Shown here: positions 57,448-64,000 of the stretch, piece by piece | Layout: each line of letters opens with the position of its first letter | How positions within the stretch are numbered: position 1 is the stretch's first letter | Origin: Phocoena phocoena | Lineage: Eukaryota > Chordata > Mammalia > Artiodactyla > Phocoenidae | Reading direction: 5' to 3' | Assembly: GCF_963924675.1 (NCBI RefSeq) | Contig: NC_089239.1 | Coordinates: 1,291,001-1,355,000 of the forward strand | DNA: 64,000 nt | The notes under the pieces: generated by a model | What the model saw: only the letters and a program-made list of their open reading frames with translations | Database searches by the model: none | What the model was told of the DNA's origin: nothing | Translations under genes and position numbers: made by a program

Positions 57448-59175
57448 GAAGTAATCAACCATAGAAATAAACCAACCCAAAAATGAAATAAACACGATAA
57501 AAACAGAAGAAAGTAGAAAACAAAAGGAAAAAACACAAAACAACAAAAAAGTAAAGTCAAAACATAGAAAATATAGTTTAAAAAAGATAAAAGCAAAGAA
57601 AAAAACAGAAACAAGGAAAAAACACAATATAACAAAAAATAAAGTAGAAATGGAAAAATATATTAAAAATAAAAACATAAAAAGAGAAGAAAGGAAAAAA
57701 TTAAAAGAATAATTTATAAAAAGAACAACAGCATATCAAAATGAAACAAAAAAATAATAGCAATAATAATAATATTTTCCTGGGCCCTCAGCTGTCAGTG
57801 TCCTTGCTTCCACGGTGAGCCGCCCCCAATCCCTGCCTACCCAGAAAGTCCTCCCATACCTCTCGGTAGGTCTCTAGACCTTCTGTGGGCACTTTGGGGC
57901 AGCTCAGACTCTGACCTGGCCTTACTTCCACGTGTACTTGCCCCCAGAGTCCACAGTTGCCCCCCAAATCCACAGCCTCAATTGTAGGAACACTCATTGT
58001 CTACTCAGATACTCCACAGATGCAGAGTTTACTAAGCCAATTGCAGGGACTTAATCAGCTGCTCTTGCAGCTGCACAGAGAGATTTCCCTTCCTTTTGTT
58101 TGGTTGCACTGCCCCTGGAGTCCAGCTTTGGCTTTGGCCATGCCTCTGCATGTGGGCCACCCTCAGGCATCTCATCCTCACTCAGGCAAGAGTGGCTGAA
58201 AGCAGCGGCTGTTTAGGGTTCACTTGCTCTCTCAGGCCAGGAAGAGGGAGGGAAAAGGCAGTCACAATTGGGATGTGCAGGGAGTGCCTGCAGCGGTAGA
58301 GGCCAGCTGGAAGTTGCAACAGCCTGGGGTGTGCCGTGCACGCTGCTGGGGAAGTTGGCCCCAGATCACGGGACCCTTGGGAGTGGCTGGCTGCACAGGC
58401 TCCTGGGAAGGTGTGGGCAGTGACCTGCGCTTGCTCACGGGACCCTCGGTGGCAGGAGCAGGAGTGGTAAAGGAGACACCTCTGGGGTCCGAGGTAGCAG
58501 CCGTGGCTCATGCTCACCCCTGGATCTCATGTAGGTCTCTGCTGTCTGTGAGCACGTGGAGAAAGAAGCTCCTATGTGGACCTGCCCCTCTCCTGCCACA
58601 CCCCCAACAATGGTCCCTTGCCTGTCTGACAGGCAGAGGCTTCTTCCCCGACTCCCTCAGTTGTGGCACACTAGCCCCCTCAGACTGTCTTCACCCAGTC
58701 AACCCCAGTCCTCTACCTGGGGTCTGACCTCCAAAGCCTGAGCCTCAGCACCCAGCCCCCATCCAACCCAGTGGGCAGACTAGCGTCATGGGCTGGGAAG
58801 TGCTGGTTGGCACCAATCCTCTTTGCAGGATTCTCTCTGTTTTGCCTTCCACATCCCTGTTGCTGCACTCTCCTCTGAGGTTCTGAAGCTCCCCCCACCC
58901 TTCTCTGCCAGTGAGGGGGCTCCCTAGTCTGAAGAAACTTTTCCTCCTTCACAACTCCATCTCAGAGGTGCAGGTTCACCCCCCTCAATTCCTTTGTCTT
59001 ATTTTTTTTCTTTTGCCCTACCCAGTTACATGGAGATTTTCTTGCCTTTTTGGAAGTCTGAGGTCTTCTGCCAGCATTCAGTAGGTGTTCTGTAAGAGTT
59101 GTTCCACATGTAGATGTATTTTTGATGTATCTGTAGGGAGAAGGTGATCTCCTCTTCCATCTTGAAGGTTCCCCC

Positions 59176-59550
59176 CCTTTTTGTTCTGATTATAACTAGC
59201 ATGCATGGCTGTTTTGGAATCTATCATGATGAATTGTTTATTTGCTTGCTTTAGTTAATCTCTGACTAGTTTGTGAATGCTTTTAGTTATTCCACATTTG
59301 TGTTTAGCCTTTGCTTGATAAAAGGATATAGAGATGAATACACTTTTGTAAAATTAGTGCACAATTGGATGTGCTTAAGCTATAAAAACAACACTGTACT
59401 CAGACATGCAGATAATAAGGAAGATGGGGTGCTTCAGAAAATGGTTACTTTAGTGTGGCTAGTGCAGAGCATCATGATGGAAGATGGAGCTGGAAAGAAA
59501 ATCTAGAAAAGGACTGTATATTATGTTGAATTCCTGAGTTTGAACTTTTT
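59176..59550. other. Unique DNA, no gene seen
   Basis: No repeat recognised. The frame at 59273 has no features. Confidence 0.4.
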
Positions 59551-59745
59551 TTTCCATTACGCGGGCCTCTCACTATTGTGGCCTCTCCCGTTGCGGAGCA
59601 CAGGCTCTGGACGCACAGGCTCAGCGGCCATGGCTCACGGGCCCAGCCGCTCCGCGGCATGTTGGATCTTCCTGGACTGGGGCACGAACCCGTGTCCCCT
59701 GCATCGGCAGGCAGACTCTCAACCACTGCACCACTAGGGAAGCGC
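59551..59745 (-). mobile_element. CHR-type SINE
   Basis: Antisense copy with its head at the right (CACTAGGGAAGCGC) and T-run at the left. The duplication TGAACTTTTT is at 59541-59550 and 59746-59755. CpG content is fairly high, so it may be a young copy. Confidence 0.92.
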
Positions 59746-59755
59746 TGAACTTTTT

Positions 59756-60299
59756 AATCTGCTATAAATCTTGGTGGGTTTTTTTTTTGAAATCCTATTA
59801 AACATTTTCCAGCCCATCATGAAAATAATTAGTTAGCATTCAAAGTTCCCTAGTCAATAATAAACAAGCTGTCAGAGATAGCTTTGCAAAGGTTTGACAT
59901 ATCATTATCAAAATCTACCCGAGTGTTTTGTAACTAGCATGATAGATGTTAAAAATATGCAATGCTTCATCATGAGTAAAATGAGTGGTGCTCAGGTATG
60001 TTGTTAGGTAGAAATATCATACAGATACCATCGCCATTGTTTTGTGGACAAGTTATGGGCAACTGGAGGCCCAGAAGCCTCACCCTCAGAGGAGAGCTGG
60101 AGGCCTGGAGCTCTGTATGGCCTGTGTCCCCTCTGACCACAGGACAGGGTCTGCTTTCTGATCTGAATAGAAAAGGCCTGGTCCTGACATAAGAATTTTG
60201 CTATATTTTCCTCAAAATGAACCTCTCATTCAAGGTACTTGTTAGAGATTTCTCAAACTCATAACAATAAGCTGTATGATGGTTTTTGTTCTTGATAAT
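59756..60299. other. Unique DNA, no gene seen
   Basis: No coding region or named repeat supported. A T-run is at 59780-59789. Confidence 0.4.
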
Positions 60300-61090
60300 A
60301 AATATTACAATTTGACAGAATTTGATCTAAGGTTTGCTTTCATTCTCATATACCACCAGTTAGGGGAGAAGACAGATATAGTTCAAGTTCTTCTACTCAT
60401 TGGATCCTACCTATATTTACCAAAAGTCTACCACTTCGTACCTAATAGAACAGCTATAAATAAATAATAAGTGTTAGTGAGGTTGTGGAGAAACTGGAAT
60501 CCTCATACATTATTTGTGGGAATGTAAAATGGTGTAGCTGCTTTGGGAAACAGGTTGGCAGTTTCTTTAAAAGTTCAACATAAATTTACCATATGAACTA
60601 GCAATTTTACTCCTAGGCATCCTCCCAAATGAAAACCTATGTCCCCAAAAAACTTGTATATGGGGTCATAGCAGAGTTACTCATTATAGACAAAAACTCG
60701 AAAAAATTTAAACATTCATCAATTAGTGAATGGATAAACAAAATGTGTCATATTCTCACAACAGTCTATTTGTCAATAAAAAGGAATGGAGAGTATCCTT
60801 GCTACCACATGGATGAACTTCAAAACATTATGCTAAGTGAAATAAACTAGACACAAAGCCACATATTGTATGATTCCGTTTATGTGAAATGTCTAAAAAA
60901 GCTAAATCTATAGAGACCTAAACTAGATTAGTGGTTGCATGTGACTGGGAATGGGAATGGAAACTATCACTTGGGGAGTTGGAAATGTACTAAAATTGGA
61001 TTGTGAAAATCGTGGTACAACTCTGTAATTAATTTACTAAAAATCATTGAATTGTACACTTAAAATGAGTGATAAATTATATGCCATATA
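60300..61090 (+). mobile_element. Old L1 (L1M-type) ORF2 end and 3'UTR
   Basis: In order: GAGGTTGTGGAGAAACTGGA, TTTGTGGGAATGTAAAATGG, CAATTTTACTCCTAGGCATCC, AGTGAATGGATAAACAAAATG, ACATGGATGAACTTCAAAAC and the terminal TTGTACACTTAAAATGAGTG. This is the usual end of an old L1 with broken frames. A short (GATA)-like tract follows at about 61186-61212. Confidence 0.8.
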
Positions 61091-61279
61091 AGGTATTTTT
61101 AAATTTTAAATTATATGTCTATATAAGCTATTTTTAAATGTTCTAAATTATATATGTATGTATAAATAATAGATGCTATATAGATGATAGATACATAGAT
61201 AGATAGAGATAGGTGATTGGCCAAATTAGTTTAGGTCAGTTTGCAACATCTGACAATGGATGCACTTGTGAAGGGTTTA

Positions 61280-61465
61280 CCTTGTCAACTAAAGAAAATG
61301 CACAACCTAAAAGTTGAGAATTGTTTTACTTGGTGGACTCTCTGAGGACTTCAAGCCTGGGAGTCAGCCTCTCAGATAGCCCCGAGGAACTGCTCCAAAT
61401 AGGTAGGGCAGGAGCCAGGGGTCTTTGCAACAATAACCAGGTACTTGGGACATCAGAAGATTACT
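61280..61465 (-). mobile_element. LTR-like remnant (ERVL/MLT2-like)
   Basis: GAATTGTTTTACTTGGTGGA, GAGGACTTCAAGCCTGGGAG, CAGCCTCTCAGATAGCCCCG and AACTGCTCCAAATAGGTAGG follow the order of an antisense ERVL-class LTR that I recognise. Short, with no internal viral sequence. The family is uncertain. Confidence 0.45.
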
Positions 61466-61560
61466 GTTGAGCTTTTCATATGCTTTTTGGCCATTTGTAT
61501 GTCTTCTTTGGAGAAATGTCTATTTAGATCTTTTCATTTTTTTTTTTTTTTTACTTTAGT
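61466..61560 (-). mobile_element. Short antisense L1 fragment
   Basis: GTTGAGCTTTTCATATGC through GAGAAATGTCTATTTAGATC matches the antisense ORF2 segment also seen at 63447-63513, then a T-run. It has no L1 3' end, so it is an internal fragment. Confidence 0.65.
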
Positions 61561-61572
61561 AGTAACAAAAAG

Positions 61573-61812
61573 CAAACAAACCAAAAAACAACTAATACTA
61601 AACTTTCTTTGGGTTATTTGTATAGAAATACGTTAATATAAATGTTTCAGACATTACATGAAATTTCTAAAAATCTTATATATTCTGGTATAATGTTATA
61701 AGTCATAATTCTTGTTATTACGTTTAAATGTATATCTCAGAAATAACTAAATTTCCTTGTCAATTGTATTATTATGAACTTTCATCAAATCATTAACCAT
61801 GGTCATTTTTAA
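61573..61812 (+). repeat. Inverted-repeat pair, left arm
   Basis: About 240 bp whose reverse complement is at 62493-62732. Shared blocks include AACAACTAATACTAAACT, ATTACATGAAATTTCTAAAA, GGTATAATGTTATAAGTCATAATTC, ATGTATATCTCAGAAATAA and TTATGAACTTTCATCAAATC. By eye the arms are roughly 90 percent identical and the spacer is about 680 bp. Confidence 0.88.
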
Positions 61813-62492
61813 AAAAAGATATTTAATCATTGAAATCATAGATTAGGTAAAGAACATATGACTTTATTTATACTTTGCTTGAAAATATTTTCTGTTTACT
61901 GAGGAGACACAAATTTTGCACTACCAATATACCTAGTTAACATAATTTACATATTCCAAATTTCTTCATTTCACTTTAAAATACATGTTCCACCTTAATC
62001 TTTTTTTTTTTAATGGATGACCACAACAAAAGCAACAATGATTGCAATTACCAAACATGAAACACATTCATACTATGTCATAATATTGACATTCAGTCCA
62101 GTAATCCTCCACTGTAACAGCTCCTTTACTTGGAGTGAAAATTGATTTGTATATTTTTTGCCTCTGAGTCCTTGTGGGATTTTTTTTCTTATTCAAGCAG
62201 AAAGTCACAAAAATTATAATCATCCTCATCAGTTCACTCAGTCCCATGTAATTAAATTTTTTTTCATCTTGATCTTTTTTCATCTTGATCTTAGCACTCT
62301 TATGAATTCATCAGTTTTCCATCAGAGTTCTGAAAATGCTTATTCATTCAGTTCAGCAGTATAGTCGGTTACCAGAAACCTGAGCATGTCAGAGTCCTTT
62401 CCATGAATTCCTTAAAGATGAAACCCTTTTATAGGAACATATTTGCAAAAGCATCAGAGTACACCCAGAATTGTCTGTAAATGACAAAAGAC
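61813..62492 (-). other. Spacer between the inverted-repeat arms, unrecognised
   Basis: A/T-rich. On the minus strand a 71-codon frame (62283-62068) has a hydrophobic stretch (MRMIIIFVTFCL) in a basic context, and an A-run (T-run at about 61999-62012 on plus) lies about 60 nt after it. This would suit a retrocopy of an unknown transcript, but I recognise no protein. No other gene seen. Confidence 0.35.
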
Positions 62493-62732
62493 TTAAAAAT
62501 CACCACGGTTAAAGATTTGATGAAAGTTCATAATAATGCAATTGACAAGGAAATTTAATTATTTCTGAGATATACATTTTAATGTAATAACTAGAATTAT
62601 GACTTATAACATTATACCAGAGCATATAAGATTTTAGAAATTTCATGTAATATCTGAAACAATTATATTAAAATGTTTCCATACAAATAACCAAAAGACA
62701 GTTTAGTATTAGTTGTTTTTTTGTTTGTTTGT
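62493..62732 (-). repeat. Inverted-repeat pair, right arm
   Basis: Reverse-complement partner of 61573-61812, see that entry. Its outer edge ends in TTTTTTTGTTTGTTTGTTT at the border with the antisense L1. Confidence 0.88.
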
Positions 62733-64000
62733 TTATACTGCAGGTTCTTATTAGTCATCAATTTTATACACATCAGTGTATACATGTCAATCCCAATGGC
62801 CCAATACAGCACACCACCATCCCCACCCCACCGCAGTTTTCCCCCCTTGGTGTCCATACGTTTGTTCTCTACATATGTGTCTCCACTTCTGCCCTGCAAA
62901 CTGTACCATTTTCCTAGGTTCCACATACATGCGTTAATATACAATATTTGTCTTTCTCTTTCTGACTTACTTCACTCTGTATGACAGTCTCTAGATCCAT
63001 CCACGTCTCAACAAATGACTCATTTTCATTACTTTTCATGGCTGAGTAATATTTCATTGTATATATGAACAACATTTTCTTTACCCATTCATCTGTCAAT
63101 GGGCATTCAGGATGCTTCCATGACCTGGCTATGATAAATAGTGCTGCAATGAACATTGGGGTGCATGTGTCTTTTTGAATTATGGTTTTCTCTGGGTATA
63201 TGCCCAGTACTGGGATTGCTGGGTCATATGATAATTCTATTTTTAGTATTTTAAGGAACCTCCATACTGTTCTCCATAGTGGCTATATCCATTTACATTC
63301 CCACCAACATTGCAACAGGGTTCCCTTTTCTCCACACCTTCTCCAGCATTTGTTGCTTGTAGATTTTCTGATGATGCCCGTTCTAACTGGTGTGAGGTGA
63401 TACCTCATTGTAGTTTTGATTTGCATTTCTCTAATAATTAGATATGTTGAGCAGCTTTTCATATGCTTCTTGGCCATCTGTATGTCTTCTTTGGAGAAAT
63501 GTCTATTTAGGTCTTCTGCCCATTTTTGGATTGGGTTGTTTGTTTCTTTAATATTGAGGTGCATGAGCTGTTTATATATTTTGGAGATTAATCCTTTGTC
63601 CGATTGATTCATTTGCAAATATTATCTCCCATTCTGAGGGCTGTTTTTTCATCTTGTTTATGGTTTCCTGTGCTGTGCAAAAGCTTCGAAGTTTCGTTAG
63701 GTCCCATTTAAAAAATTTTTGTTTTTATTTTCATTACTCTGGAGGTGGATCAAAAAATATCTTGCTGTGATTTATGTCAAAAAGTGTTCTTCCTATGTTT
63801 TCTTCTAAGAATATTATAGTGTCCGGTCTTACATTTATGTCTCTAACCCATTTTGAGTTTATTTTTGTGTATGGTGTTAGGGAGTATTCTAATTTCATTC
63901 CTTTACATGTAGCTGTCCAGTCTTCCCAGCACAACTTATTGAAGAGACTGTCTTTTCTCCATTGTATATCTTTGCCTCCTTTGTGATAGATTAGTTGACC
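62733..64000 (-). mobile_element. Antisense L1, runs off the window
   Basis: Minus-strand L1 with 3'UTR sequence at left (CAGGTTCTTATTAGTCATC, as in L1-D at 44266) and the ORF2 C-terminal region rightward (cysteine motif CWRRCGEKG...QCWWEC at about 63350-63290). The broken ORF2 reading continues to the end of the window. No T-run directly precedes the 3'UTR start, so the very 3' end is missing or belongs to the neighbouring T-rich border. Confidence 0.88.

Larger units (their letters stand above)
44189..59175 (-). mobile_element. L1-D: antisense full-length L1, split by L1-E and SINEs
   Basis: Read on the minus strand it begins at about 59175 with AACCTTCAAGATGGAAGAGG and has a 5'UTR from 59175 to 57448 that resumes at 50058 and ends at 49441. 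ORF1 (49440-48258), ORF2 (48196-44438) and a 3'UTR (to about 44189) follow. Without the inserts it is about 7.3-7.6 kb, a full element. The interruption at 50058/57225 is filled by sense L1-E. Both ORFs are broken. No clean target-site duplication could be read for L1-D. Confidence 0.88.

Noticed and set aside
57460..57780. A-rich stretch as a separate simple repeat after the SINE
   Set aside because: Read on the minus strand it is the pyrimidine-rich part of the L1-D 5'UTR, which continues to 59175.
62068..62283. 71-codon minus-strand frame as a gene
   Set aside because: It has a hydrophobic stretch, but no recognisable family, splice sites or conserved start. It sits in an A/T-rich spacer and is recorded only as part of the inverted-repeat finding.

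Overview
The window is mammalian nuclear DNA. It holds one intact protein-coding gene in a dense field of retrotransposons. Several SINEs carry a tRNA-derived head beginning GCTTCCCTGGTGGCGCAGTGG, and the young L1 family is typical of artiodactyls. Together these suggest a cetartiodactyl, most likely a cetacean (dolphin or whale). That assignment comes from recognising the repeats, not from a search.

The one clear host gene is an arylamine N-acetyltransferase (NAT) at 22727-23599, plus strand. It is 290 codons in a single coding exon, with Cys68, His107 and Asp122 all present and human-NAT1-type pocket residues. A splice acceptor lies 5 nt before the ATG. Upstream there is a candidate TATA-less promoter and first exon ending in a strong donor (about 9290-9450). 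There is also a candidate 79-nt non-coding exon at 20170-20248. A second, weaker 79-nt copy lies at 14111-14189, because the upstream region is an old head-to-tail tandem duplication (about 13268-18767 and 18768-21350, both interrupted by insertions).

Layout. 1-1338: unique DNA and an old L1 tail. 1339-8894: nearly intact full-length L1 (L1-A) with 15-bp target-site duplications and one frameshift in ORF2. 8895-13267: NAT upstream region with candidate promoter, LTR-like piece, MIR, old L1 tail and a (CA)20 tract. 13268-21350: tandem duplication carrying antisense L1 pieces and a SINE. 21710-22240: L2. 22722 to about 23720: NAT terminal exon. 24875-30898: L1-B, whose 5'UTR lacks exactly the interval that in L1-A is bounded by GT and AG, so it looks like a retrotransposed spliced L1 RNA; it may also carry a 3' transduction. 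30911-36229: mostly unique DNA with a telomere-like patch. 36230-43660: old, rearranged L1 (L1-C) carrying a 5'-inverted young L1 and a SINE. 44189-59175: antisense full-length L1 (L1-D) split by a sense full-length L1 (L1-E, 50059-57224) and two SINEs. 59176-62732: unique DNA, SINE, old L1, LTR-like piece and a roughly 240-bp inverted-repeat pair. 62733-64000: antisense L1 running off the end.

No rRNA, functional tRNA or CRISPR array was seen, and no second NAT coding exon. Coordinates of old repeats are approximate because they were set by eye.
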